From an uncultured Pseudomonadota bacterium (GTDB lineage Bacteria > Pseudomonadota > Gammaproteobacteria > Xanthomonadales > Wenzhouxiangellaceae), in the NCBI GenBank assembly GCA_937138395.1, contig CAKZPB010000113.1, positions 1-54,812 of the forward strand: 54,812 nt of DNA, written 5' to 3'. The notes beneath the pieces are model-generated. The model worked only from the letters and a program-made list of their open reading frames with translations. It did not search any database and had not been told where the DNA came from. Shown one piece after another: positions 24,605 through 32,988 of the stretch. Position numbers and translations under genes: made by a program. The stretch's first letter is position 1; every line of letters begins with the position of its first letter.

Positions 24605-25948
24605 ATGACAGATTCAAAACAATCGGAGCAGCCTGAGCAGCCGGGCAAGTCGCCTGAGCGCGAGCCTGGAGACGACCCGCAGGCCGTTGAGCCGGCGTCG
24701 CCCGAACAATCCGACGCCGCTTCAACTTACCGGGCCGAATCGTCCACAGCTTCACCTGCTGAGGATTCAAGGCCCGCAGGTGCCGGTCGCACTGGCCGTC
24801 CACTGGCGCTTGGCGCATTGTTGATTGCGCTGCTGGCATTGGCCATGGCCAGTTATCCCTTCTGGCCCCGGGCAGATGACTCAACGTTGCCCAGCCTGAA
24901 CCCGCAGACCCAAGCCATGTTGTCCGACCTCGAAGCTGCAGTTGACCGCCTTGAGCAGGCCCAGCAGTCGCTGCAGCGCGAGGTTGATGATCAACCGGAG
25001 CGTTTGCAAACCAGACTGCAGGCGCTGCAGCAAAGCATGGATCAGGGCGAGACACTGGAGTCGATGGAAATCGAGCTGCGTAATGCAATGGCAGCGGCAA
25101 CCGACCGGGTCAATCAGCGGCTGGCCGCAATCGAGGGAAATCAGAACAGCCAGCAGGGCGCTTTTCAAGCTCGACTGGATCGTCTGGAGGAAGATTCACG
25201 ACGACAGATCGAGCAGCTTGCCTTGCGCCTCGATCAATTTGACAGCAGCCTGCAGAATACCGATCGAAGCCTGGCTGAGCGGTTGACGCTGATTCAGATC
25301 GATGCCTTGCTGACGCTGGGCCAGGACAAGCTTGTGCTGGAGCGAGACCCGAGCACCGCATTGCTCGCCTGGCAGCGGGCATCGTCGCGGATACAGCCAT
25401 TGGATTCTGCCGTATTCGATCGTTTGAAAGAAACACTTTCGCAAGAGCAGGAACGCCTCAGGGCCTTCGCAAATAACCACCAGCCGTTGACAGCACTGGA
25501 GCGATTCGGGCAGCTCAATCGCATGGCCGATGCGGTCAATCAATGGCCGACACTGGCCGAGCAGGCCGACCTGGGCATGCGTCTCGAGCCCGAAGCGGAC
25601 CAGAGCTGGAGCGCACGCGTCGGGCAGGCACTCGAAGGTCTGGTTCGAATCGAAAGCGTCGAGGAAGCCGGACCATCGCTGCCCGAGACCGAGCAAGCAG
25701 TCACACGGATCGAACAGCATCTCAGGGCCGCGGCCCTGGCCACGGCGCGGAACGACTGGGCGCTGAACCAGGCGCTGATTGAGTCGGCCGAAGAAGGCTT
25801 GAGGGCATTCTTTGACGTTAGTGCAGAACCGGTTGCGCGCGGTCTTCAGGAATTGAAACGGCTTGAACAGGCGCCTGAACCAGCGCCATTGCCGGAGCTG
25901 GGTGGCGCGCGAGACCAGGTCCAGCGCTTGCTGGAGCAAACACAGTGA
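24605..25948 (+). CDS. hemX: HemX-like membrane protein
   Basis: 447 residues. An acidic, Gln/Pro/Ser-rich cytoplasmic N-terminus (1-65), one membrane helix (about 68-87, LALGALLIALLALAMASYPF), then a long periplasmic coiled-coil region (about 100-215) and a helical C-terminal domain. This is the layout of gammaproteobacterial HemX, often mislabelled as a uroporphyrin-III methyltransferase; no methyltransferase motif is present. It lies 87 bases after hemD and overlaps hemY by 4 bases. Confidence 0.88.
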   Translation: MTDSKQSEQPEQPGKSPEREPGDDPQAVEPASPEQSDAASTYRAESSTASPAEDSRPAGAGRTGRPLALGALLIALLALAMASYPFWPRADDSTLPSLNPQTQAMLSDLEAAVDRLEQAQQSLQREVDDQPERLQTRLQALQQSMDQGETLESMEIELRNAMAAATDRVNQRLAAIEGNQNSQQGAFQARLDRLEEDSRRQIEQLALRLDQFDSSLQNTDRSLAERLTLIQIDALLTLGQDKLVLERDPSTALLAWQRASSRIQPLDSAVFDRLKETLSQEQERLRAFANNHQPLTALERFGQLNRMADAVNQWPTLAEQADLGMRLEPEADQSWSARVGQALEGLVRIESVEEAGPSLPETEQAVTRIEQHLRAAALATARNDWALNQALIESAEEGLRAFFDVSAEPVARGLQELKRLEQAPEPAPLPELGGARDQVQRLLEQTQ

Positions 25949-27153
25949 AGCGCGGTCTGATCGGCGTTCTGTTGGTGGTACTGATTGTATTTGCGATCAT
26001 CGCCGGTGCCTGGTTGGCGCCCTGGTTGGTCCAGAACCCGGGCTATGTGATGATCGAGATTGGCGGTTGGCGGATGCAGATGTCACTGCTGGTGCTTGCT
26101 GGCAGTGTGCTGCTGATCTGGCTTGTGATTTCGATGCTGGTAGGTTTCTTCAAGATGCCGGGCCGTGCCATGCGAAAAATGAAGCAGGCCAGCCATCGGC
26201 GCCATCTGAATCAGGGGTTGCTGGCCTTGTCCGAGGGCAATTGGTCGGGTGCCGAGCAGGCGCTGGCCAAAGCAATGCGCGGTCAATCTTCGACCGCCGG
26301 TTATCTGGCTGCAGCCCGGGCAGCCCAGGGCCAGTCGGCATTGACTCGACGCGATCAGTACCTGGCGCTGGCTGACAAACCGTTCGGTAAAGAACACTTC
26401 GCAACCGGTCTGGCCCGGGCACGCTTGCTCATGGGCGAAGGCGATCCAGAGCAGGCGATCGGGTTACTGGAGCAGCTGCATCTCAAAAAGAAGCGTCATC
26501 AAGGCGTGCTGAAACTATTGCTGCAGGCATATCAGCAGTGTGATCGCTGGCATGAAGTGCGCCTGCTGATTCCAGCAACTGAAAAGGCCGGCATCGTCGA
26601 TGCCGAGCGTGCGACCGAACTGATGCGTCTGGCCACCGCGCGGGAGTTGGAATCCGCAGCTGACCTGGCAAGCCTGGAACAAATCCACAAGAGTTTGCCC
26701 AGGACGGTGCGCGAACAAACCGAAGTGGCCGCTGCTTTTGCCCGAAGAGCGTTGGAGCTGGACCAGGCCCAGGCCAATGAAGTCGTGCTGCGCCGTGCGT
26801 TGGAAAGCCAGTTCGACGAAGCGCTGCTCAACCTGTATGCCGAGGCCGATCCTGGCGATGTGGCACAGCGCCTTCAATTTCTTCAGCGCAGCTTGAAAGA
26901 CCACTCGGAATCGAGTGCGTTGCACCTTGCGCTGGGCCGCTTGTTTCTGATCCAGCGCGATCATGACCAGGCGCGGGAACACCTGGAAATTGCTGTGCGC
27001 AAGAGTCCGGACCCGGCCGCATATGCTGCATTGGCCCAAGTGCTTGACCGTGCGGGTGATCTGGAGGCAGCGATCCGCTGTTATCGGAACGCACTGCGCA
27101 TGGAACAGGGCCGGGCGCCTGAACCGCTACCGCCGCCGAGCCAAAGTCAATAA
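25945..27153 (+). CDS. hemY: HemY-like TPR membrane protein
   Basis: 402 residues. Two membrane helices (about 5-26 and 45-68) with a short GYVMIEIGGWRMQ hairpin between them, the HemY_N signature, followed by TPR-like helices to the C-terminus (RKSPDPAAYAALAQVLDRAGDLEAAIRCYRNAL in part). In E. coli HemY is part of the hemCDXY operon and may scaffold haem enzymes; it is not the oxidase of the same name in Bacillus. GTG 25945 overlaps the hemX stop (GTGA). Confidence 0.9.
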   Translation: MKRGLIGVLLVVLIVFAIIAGAWLAPWLVQNPGYVMIEIGGWRMQMSLLVLAGSVLLIWLVISMLVGFFKMPGRAMRKMKQASHRRHLNQGLLALSEGNWSGAEQALAKAMRGQSSTAGYLAAARAAQGQSALTRRDQYLALADKPFGKEHFATGLARARLLMGEGDPEQAIGLLEQLHLKKKRHQGVLKLLLQAYQQCDRWHEVRLLIPATEKAGIVDAERATELMRLATARELESAADLASLEQIHKSLPRTVREQTEVAAAFARRALELDQAQANEVVLRRALESQFDEALLNLYAEADPGDVAQRLQFLQRSLKDHSESSALHLALGRLFLIQRDHDQAREHLEIAVRKSPDPAAYAALAQVLDRAGDLEAAIRCYRNALRMEQGRAPEPLPPPSQSQ

Positions 27154-27226
27154 CCAGATCATGATCCGGGCGCCGTGCTGATCACAGAGCGGCAAGGCTG
27201 CATCGATGACGTCGTGCTTGTTCTAA

Positions 27227-27522
27227 GAAACCTCGGAACAAGTCTGCGCGCAGCGCGTTTCAGTGGAAACGCCGCAGATTGTCTGGTGCGGCGCGAGTGA
27301 CAGCAGCCATCGTGATGACCGGGTGACGCAACGCGCGAGTTGGGCTTTTCCTGCGAAACCTTTCGGGACCGGCCTTTGCAGGGCCTCCGCCTCGTTTCCA
27401 CTCGCTGATTTGAAATCACCGCTTGTTTTAACAAATTTTTTGAAGATGAGTGCTCGCCCAAACCGAGCCCGGGACACCGGCTAAGGGTCCGTCGAGCCGG
27501 CATTGGGTTATTCAGAGGTTGC
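27227..27522. mobile_element. MITE-like element with inverted ends (possible IS5-type remnant)
   Basis: A 296-base stretch after hemY bounded by imperfect inverted ends: GAAACCTCGGAACAAG on the left and, reversed, GCAACCTCTGAATAAC on the right (G-AACCTC--GAA-AA shared). The flanks are CTAA and CTGA, close to the 4-base YTAR duplications of IS5-family elements. The inside has no transposase ORF; open frames there look like chance. The rest of the 27154-27549 gap shows no gene. The element type is inference from the ends and flanks. Confidence 0.45.
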
Positions 27523-27549
27523 CTGAGCCATAAAACCCCTGGATCGGTT

Positions 27550-28533
27550 TCAGGAGACTGGGGATTCAGCCGGCACCAGATAGTGCATGCTGAACAATTG
27601 ATCGGGGTCGGTCCAGGTCTCGATCAGCGTCAGACCGGCCTGCTGGGCGAGTGCAGTGAAGGAAGCAACCGAATATTTGTGGCTGTTTTCAGTGTGAATG
27701 CTGTTCCCTTTCGAAAACACGAACTCGCGCCCATCGAGTTGGATTCGTGTGTCGCGTTGTGCGACGAGGTGCATTTCGATTCGCTCGAATCGATCGTTGT
27801 AACGGGCTTCGTGCCTGAAATCACCGATTTGCAGGTTGGCGCCGAGCTCGTCCCGCAAGCGCTTGAGCAAATTGAGATTGAAGTCTGCAGTCACGCCGGC
27901 CGCGTCGTCATAGGCTGCCAGCAGTTGATCGGTGGATTTGATCAGATCGACGCCGATCAGAATGCCGCCGCTGGCTTCGGTCATGCGTTTCATCCGGTTC
28001 AGAAACTGCTTTGCCTGGTCGCGGTTGAAATTGCTGATGGTTGAGCCTGGAAAATACACGACGCGCCGCCGCGCGGGCGGCTCGAGCTGCAGCACTTCAT
28101 CTGGAATATCCTGCGTATAGTCGGCATTGAGCGGGCGCACGTCCAGGTTCGGGTAATCGTGCTGAAGGCGGTCAACGGATGCGGCCAGTGCTTGCGCAGA
28201 AATTTCGATCGGCGTGTAGGCGCGCAGATGTTCTGCAGCATTCAGCAAGAGCCGGATCTTGGTGCCTGCGCCCGAACCGAATTCGATAATGTGAGCTGCC
28301 GGTCCGATACGCTCGGCAATGGCATTGGCATGGGCCTGGTGCAGCGCCAGATCAGCGCGGGTCACGTAATATTCAGCGGTCTGGGTTATGGCCTCAAACA
28401 GGGCTGAACCACGTTCGTCATACAAATATTTGCATGGGATTTCCGGCTGTTGCTGAGCAAGCCCCTGAAGGACTTCATCGAGAAACACGTCGGATTGTTC
28501 GGTCAGTTCTGCTTGAGGTTTGTTCTCAGTCAT
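27550..28533 (-). CDS. egtD: L-histidine N-alpha-methyltransferase EgtD
   Basis: 327 residues. Trimethylates histidine to hercynine with SAM, the first step to ergothioneine. Family signs are IPCKYLYDERGSALFEAIT, TAEYYVTRADL, the SAM site IIEFGSGAGTKIRLLL, YTPIEIS, VYFPGSTISNFNRDQAKQFL and GGILIGVDLIKS. ATG 28533 lies one base after the egtB stop, so the pair is one operon (egtB first). It is unlike the mycobacterial five-gene cluster: only egtB and egtD are here. Confidence 0.95.
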   Translation of the reverse strand: MTENKPQAELTEQSDVFLDEVLQGLAQQQPEIPCKYLYDERGSALFEAITQTAEYYVTRADLALHQAHANAIAERIGPAAHIIEFGSGAGTKIRLLLNAAEHLRAYTPIEISAQALAASVDRLQHDYPNLDVRPLNADYTQDIPDEVLQLEPPARRRVVYFPGSTISNFNRDQAKQFLNRMKRMTEASGGILIGVDLIKSTDQLLAAYDDAAGVTADFNLNLLKRLRDELGANLQIGDFRHEARYNDRFERIEMHLVAQRDTRIQLDGREFVFSKGNSIHTENSHKYSVASFTALAQQAGLTLIETWTDPDQLFSMHYLVPAESPVS

Positions 28534-28534
28534 T

Positions 28535-29929
28535 TTATTCGCAGTCTCTGGCCAATCGCAGACCGCTGAATTGCCAGCGATCGTTCGGATAGAAAAAATT
28601 TCGATAGCTCGGTCGCACATGACCCGCCGGCGTCGCGCAGCTGCCTCCGCGCAATACCATCTGGTTGGCCATGAACTTGCCATTGTATTCGCCAATAGCA
28701 CCTTCAGCGGCGCGAAAGCCCGGGTAGGGAGCGTAACTGGACTGGGTCCATTCCCAGACTGTACCGAACAGTTGTTGCAAGGCCACACTGGACGTGCTGT
28801 CGGCGGGTTCAGGATGGTACCGCTGCAGGTCGGCGAAGTGACCCTCAATGGGTGGCGCATGCTGGCGTGCGGCCTGTTCCCATTCTGCCTCGGAAGGCAA
28901 TCGCGCGTCTTGCCACTGCGCATATGCCATTGCTTCATACAAACTCAGGTGACAGACCGGATCCTGTGGACGAATACGGTTTTTGCCGGTCAGGGTATGC
29001 TGAAACCAGTGCTGGTCGTGCTGAAACCAGTACAGCGGACACTGGATTTGATGCTGCTGCACCCAGGCCCAGCCATCGGAAAGCCAGAGATCAGGATTCC
29101 GGTAGCCCCCGGCTTCGATGAATTGCATGAATTCCCCACAATTGACCGGCCGATGGGCCAGTTCGTAATCGCTGTTCAAATGCACCGTGTGGGCGGGAAA
29201 TTCATTGTCAAAGGCAAACCCCTCATGGTCGTTTGGTAAGCCGATCGTAACCGGTCCGCCCTTGAAGCGAATCCATACCAGCTCAGGTGAACGCACATCA
29301 GACGGTTCCGCTGTCTGCCCCAGCGCTGTCGCAAGCGGATTGTGTGGCAGGCAGGCCTTGTAATCGGTAATGATCAGTTCCTGGTGCTGCTGTTCATGGT
29401 TGATTCCAGTCAGAATCAGGCTCGCCAATGCATCCCAATGAGTGGGGTCGGTACGCTCGATCAGGTCAACCACTGCGTCGTCAATGGTCGCGCGGTAAGA
29501 CGATACCTCGCGATGGTCAGGTCTTGATATCAATGATCGTAATGCGCGCGGATGCTGACGACCGATGCCGTTGTAGTAGCTGTTGAACAGTTCACAATAG
29601 AGTGGATTGACCCACGACCACTCCGGCTTGAACTTTTTCAGCACGAAGGTCTCAAAAAACCAGCTGGTGTGTGCACGGTGCCATTTGATAGGGCTGGCTT
29701 CAGGCATGGCCTGGATATTCTGGTCCTCCGGACCAAGATCGACGATCAGATTCTCGGTTGTATGTCGAACCGACTGAAAGGCGTTGATCAAGTTCTCAGC
29801 GGAAAAGTGGTTGCGCTTCAGTGCATTGGATTCGCTGGGCTTAACGGAATCTTTAGCCGTTTTGTGCAATAAGCTAGGCATGAATCGGTTATTTGCGTTG
29901 GTTCGCTGATCGATTATCGCTGAAACCAT
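28535..29929 (-). CDS. egtB: Ergothioneine biosynthesis protein EgtB (sulfoxide synthase)
   Basis: 464 residues. Non-haem iron enzyme joining a thiol substrate to hercynine with O2. The N-terminal DinB_2 domain carries the iron-binding HxxxHxE region NHEQQHQEL. The C-terminal FGE-sulfatase domain has LPSEAEWEQAARQ, GTVWEWTQSSY and VLRGGSCATP...RPSYRNFFYP. Two ATG starts are possible: 29929 (used) or 29881 (MPSLLHKTA); neither has a good ribosome-binding site. No egtA, egtC or egtE is nearby, so the thiol donor (gamma-Glu-Cys or Cys) and the C-S lyase step are open. Confidence 0.94.
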   Translation of the reverse strand: MVSAIIDQRTNANNRFMPSLLHKTAKDSVKPSESNALKRNHFSAENLINAFQSVRHTTENLIVDLGPEDQNIQAMPEASPIKWHRAHTSWFFETFVLKKFKPEWSWVNPLYCELFNSYYNGIGRQHPRALRSLISRPDHREVSSYRATIDDAVVDLIERTDPTHWDALASLILTGINHEQQHQELIITDYKACLPHNPLATALGQTAEPSDVRSPELVWIRFKGGPVTIGLPNDHEGFAFDNEFPAHTVHLNSDYELAHRPVNCGEFMQFIEAGGYRNPDLWLSDGWAWVQQHQIQCPLYWFQHDQHWFQHTLTGKNRIRPQDPVCHLSLYEAMAYAQWQDARLPSEAEWEQAARQHAPPIEGHFADLQRYHPEPADSTSSVALQQLFGTVWEWTQSSYAPYPGFRAAEGAIGEYNGKFMANQMVLRGGSCATPAGHVRPSYRNFFYPNDRWQFSGLRLARDCE

Positions 29930-30040
29930 GCCGAAAAGGGGTGAGGGTTTCGACGATCTCTGTATTGGAAAGCATCGTCCATTTCGATGCGGAGCATTTT
30001 TTTAACCTTATATTTTGTAAACAAACAGTTGAATTGATTT

Positions 30041-30076
30041 CGTTTGACCATTGTCTATATGTGAGATAATCAAACG
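30041..30076 (+). promoter_or_regulatory. Promoter-like region with inverted repeat before the DUF11 gene
   Basis: CGTTTGA (30041-30047) and TCAAACG (30070-30076) form a perfect 7-bp inverted repeat 22 bases apart. A promoter-like pair TTGACC (30044) and GATAAT (30065) with a short 15-base spacer overlaps both arms. That is a natural place for a dimeric repressor or activator. It lies 37 bases before the ATG at 30113, in AT-rich DNA divergent from egtB. Confidence 0.35.
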
Positions 30077-30112
30077 AGGTGAATCCGCTGGATAACGTGA
30101 ATACTAAATTTT

Positions 30113-31369
30113 ATGAAAAGCGCTTTGAAAACAATACGATCTAGTTTGGGGGCAGCTGTGCTGATGCTTGCGCCATTGGCATCTGCAGATGTAGTTCTCA
30201 GCATCGATGGGCAGCTTGTGCCGCTGGACAGCCAGCTCAGCAGCATTACGTATCTGCCGGGGGAGTTGCGTTTGGAAATCAACACGGCTTGGGATGATCT
30301 GCGCTGCGCTCTGAATCCAGAAGGGCCCGTAGTCAGTCTGCCTGACCCGGAACCAGGCGATTTTGTGCTTGCTCTGGATTTTCTTGATGGCGATTTAGTG
30401 GGTGAATATGTAATTGAGTCGGACGGTTCGATTTCTCAGTTGCTTGGTGCGCTCGCTGGTGATCCGGTTCAGTTAGAGATCGTGACCAGCGTAGCCCGCA
30501 TCAACGACTGTGTCGGCCAGGAATGCGCAGTTTTGATTTGCACAGCTGGAGGAACACCAATTTTCAGCGATGATTTCAACACCCCACCTCCGCCTCAAGT
30601 GGACCTGTTTTTAACCGGTGGCGGGAACGATACCGTTGTTGCCGGTTCCGGTCCGAATAACGCCGCACTGCAGATTATTGCTTCAAACATTTCGAATGAA
30701 AATGCAAACAACGTCGAAATTATGATTTCAAACAGTCTGCCGACTGGCGTAACGGCCGGCACGTCTTCGGCGACTTCAGGTTCTTACGATGCCAATACCG
30801 GCATCTGGTCTGTTCCAGCGTTGGTCAACAACACAAACGAAACCTTGACGCTGATCTACTCGGTTGCTGCTTCAGCAAGTGACGGTGCCGATCTTTGTGC
30901 GGATGCCTCGGTCAACGCTGCGGATGAAGACATCATTAATACCGCTGATGATCAGCACGACCAGTGTGCAACCGTTGTCCGCGAAATTGACCTCGGACTG
31001 CTGATTAATAATCCTACTGAGCCTCAGCTGGCTGGAAATGTGGTCAATTACATCGTCGAGCTGGATACCAATGGACCGTCCGATGCATCCAACGTTGTTG
31101 TCGATATTGCATCGACGCTTCCCCCAGATGTAACCCTGAGTAATTCGTTTGTCAGCGTCGGCAGCTTTGATGGTTCAACCTGGACCATCCCGAATGTTCC
31201 ACTAAGCCCCCCGGCTACCCGAACGCTGAACTTGTTTTATACCATTGGATCTGCTGCCCAGGATGGCTCGGTGATTGATGTGTCTGCATCCATCACTGCG
31301 GCCGATGAGCTGCTGATCAATACCGCTGACGATTTGGTCTCGGACACTACCGCAATTTCAAATCCGTAA
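30113..31369 (+). CDS. Secreted DUF11-repeat protein
   Basis: 418 residues. A signal peptide (about 1-25, cleavage near ASAD), a unique N-terminal domain (about 26-150), a short IFSDDFNTPPPPQ linker, then two DUF11-type beta-sandwich repeats (about 160-275 and 285-418) sharing NANNVEI/DASNVVV, VTAGTSS/VTLSNSF and AADEDIINTADD/AADELLINTADD. Such repeats occur in surface or exported proteins of environmental bacteria. The IFxDxF motif ahead of the repeats resembles a short motif often seen in exported proteins of Xanthomonadales relatives. No anchor or sorting tail is visible. It is followed by a strong terminator. Function is unknown. Confidence 0.85.
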   Translation: MKSALKTIRSSLGAAVLMLAPLASADVVLSIDGQLVPLDSQLSSITYLPGELRLEINTAWDDLRCALNPEGPVVSLPDPEPGDFVLALDFLDGDLVGEYVIESDGSISQLLGALAGDPVQLEIVTSVARINDCVGQECAVLICTAGGTPIFSDDFNTPPPPQVDLFLTGGGNDTVVAGSGPNNAALQIIASNISNENANNVEIMISNSLPTGVTAGTSSATSGSYDANTGIWSVPALVNNTNETLTLIYSVAASASDGADLCADASVNAADEDIINTADDQHDQCATVVREIDLGLLINNPTEPQLAGNVVNYIVELDTNGPSDASNVVVDIASTLPPDVTLSNSFVSVGSFDGSTWTIPNVPLSPPATRTLNLFYTIGSAAQDGSVIDVSASITAADELLINTADDLVSDTTAISNP

Positions 31370-31391
31370 CCGATCCGGAACCAGTGTTTGA

Positions 31392-31424
31392 ATTACAAGG
31401 GCCGGAATTCCGGCCCTTTGTAAT
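31392..31424. terminator. Bidirectional terminator between the DUF11 gene and pilR
   Basis: A 14-bp near-perfect palindrome, ATTACAAGGGCCGG / CCGGCCCTTTGTAAT, with an AATT loop and one unpaired T. It lies between convergent genes. It lacks a long T tail, but the GC-rich stem flanked by A/T would work on both strands. Confidence 0.6.
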
Positions 31425-31503
31425 TGGTTGAAGGTGATTGGTTGAAGATGCTGAAGTGCCATCATTGAGCAGGTGGCGTTAGGTTAGGCGGCGGCAGCCC
31501 GGA

Positions 31504-32952
31504 TCAGTCGATACCGTATTTATCCAGCTTGTAGCGGAACGAACGAAACGTGATGCCGAGACGGCGCGCTGCTTCGGTCTTGTTGTAGCGCGCATCTTTC
31601 AGCGCATTTTGCAGGATGCGCTTTTCGATCTTCTCCATATAGTCATCAAGACCTTCATCTTCCGGCGTGCTGTCCATCGTCGCTGAATCATCCATTTGAC
31701 TGCGGTCGAGGTGGATGTCATCGACGCCGATTTCGGCGCCATCGCTCAAGGTCACGGCGCGTTGCAGCACATTGAACAGTTCACGCACATTGCCATTGTA
31801 GCGATGCGCCTTGAGCTCCTTGATTGCATCATCTGACAGCGTTCTGGGCTCTTCGCCCCACTGTTCGGCAATCACGCTCAGGAAGTGTTCAACCAGCAGT
31901 GGAATATCCGACTGACGCTGCGACAGGTTTGGCAAGTTCAGCTCGATGACATTCAAGCGGAAATACAGGTCACTGCGGAACTCATTGTTGTCAACCAGCG
32001 GCTTCAAGGCCTTGTGTGAGGCCGACAGGATACGAACGTCAACCGGTGTTTCGGTTTTGCCGCCAATCGGCCGCACGCGTTTTTCCTGAATGACCCGCAA
32101 CAACTTGACCTGCATGTTCAGCGGAAGATCGGCCACTTCATCCAGAAACAGCGTGCCGCCGTTGGCCGATTGAAACAGCCCGTCTTTATCGCTGTCAGCG
32201 CCGGTGAAGCTGCCCTTTTTATGGCCGAAGAACTCGCTTTCCATCAGTTCGGTCGGGATTGCCCCGCAGTTGACAGCAACAAACGGTTGCTCGGAACGCG
32301 GGCCAAGATCGTGAACCAGACTCGCGGCCAGCTCCTTGCCGGTGCCCGATTCGCCGCTGATCAGGACAGGCGCCTGGCTGCGTGCCAGTTTGACGATGGT
32401 TTTTCGGACCTGCTCGATCGCGTCGGATTTTCCGATCATTCGATTCAGAATGTCCATCTGAACGGACTTGTTGGGCTCTGGAGTTTCAGTCTTTGCCGGT
32501 GTCTGGGCCGGGACGGCTTCTTCATCACCTGAATCCGCTGCCGTTTCGTCCGCAGGCTGCATTTTCTCTTCATCATCGCGACGCATTTTCACGGCAGTGC
32601 GAACCAATCCGCGCAGGTCGTCCAGGTTGACCGGCTTGGAAACAAAGTCGAACGCGCCGTATTTCAATGCAGAGACTGCATCGTCAACCTTGCCATAAGC
32701 GGTGATCATCGCAATCGGCATCTCCGGATGGTCGCGATTGACTTCCTTGATCAGGCTCAGACCGTTGCCGTCCGGTAGCCGCATGTCGGTCAAGCAGAAT
32801 GCATAGCTGTTGCTGCCCAGTTTGGCCCGGGCCTGAGCCAGATCCTCGGCCGTATCCACATCGACCCCCATTCGGGTCAGCGTCATGGATAGCAGTTCGC
32901 GCAGATCGGGTTCGTCGTCGACGACGAGAGCATGGGGTGGCGTTTGTTCCAT
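31504..32952 (-). CDS. pilR: Sigma-54 response regulator PilR
   Basis: 482 residues. Receiver (1-120) with Asp56 (CLTDMRLPDGNGL), an AAA+ domain (about 170-410) with Walker A GESGTGKE, the sigma-54 contact loop GSFTGA (Ser variant of GAFTGA), Walker B GGTLFLDEVADL and arginine-finger regions, and a C-terminal Fis-type helix-turn-helix (NKTEAARRLGITFRSFRYKL). It activates pilA transcription in Pseudomonas-type systems. The linker (about 125-165) is Glu/Ala/Pro-rich. It lies 36 bases after pilS. Confidence 0.94.
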   Translation of the reverse strand: MEQTPPHALVVDDEPDLRELLSMTLTRMGVDVDTAEDLAQARAKLGSNSYAFCLTDMRLPDGNGLSLIKEVNRDHPEMPIAMITAYGKVDDAVSALKYGAFDFVSKPVNLDDLRGLVRTAVKMRRDDEEKMQPADETAADSGDEEAVPAQTPAKTETPEPNKSVQMDILNRMIGKSDAIEQVRKTIVKLARSQAPVLISGESGTGKELAASLVHDLGPRSEQPFVAVNCGAIPTELMESEFFGHKKGSFTGADSDKDGLFQSANGGTLFLDEVADLPLNMQVKLLRVIQEKRVRPIGGKTETPVDVRILSASHKALKPLVDNNEFRSDLYFRLNVIELNLPNLSQRQSDIPLLVEHFLSVIAEQWGEEPRTLSDDAIKELKAHRYNGNVRELFNVLQRAVTLSDGAEIGVDDIHLDRSQMDDSATMDSTPEDEGLDDYMEKIEKRILQNALKDARYNKTEAARRLGITFRSFRYKLDKYGID

Positions 32953-32988
32953 AAGTCAGTACTGTATTGGTGAATGATTACAAGATTG

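Noticed and set aside
27223-27477. 84-codon ORF inside the MITE-like element
   Set aside because: Composition is low in typical protein character, it spans repeat-like DNA and reaches the element end; probably chance.
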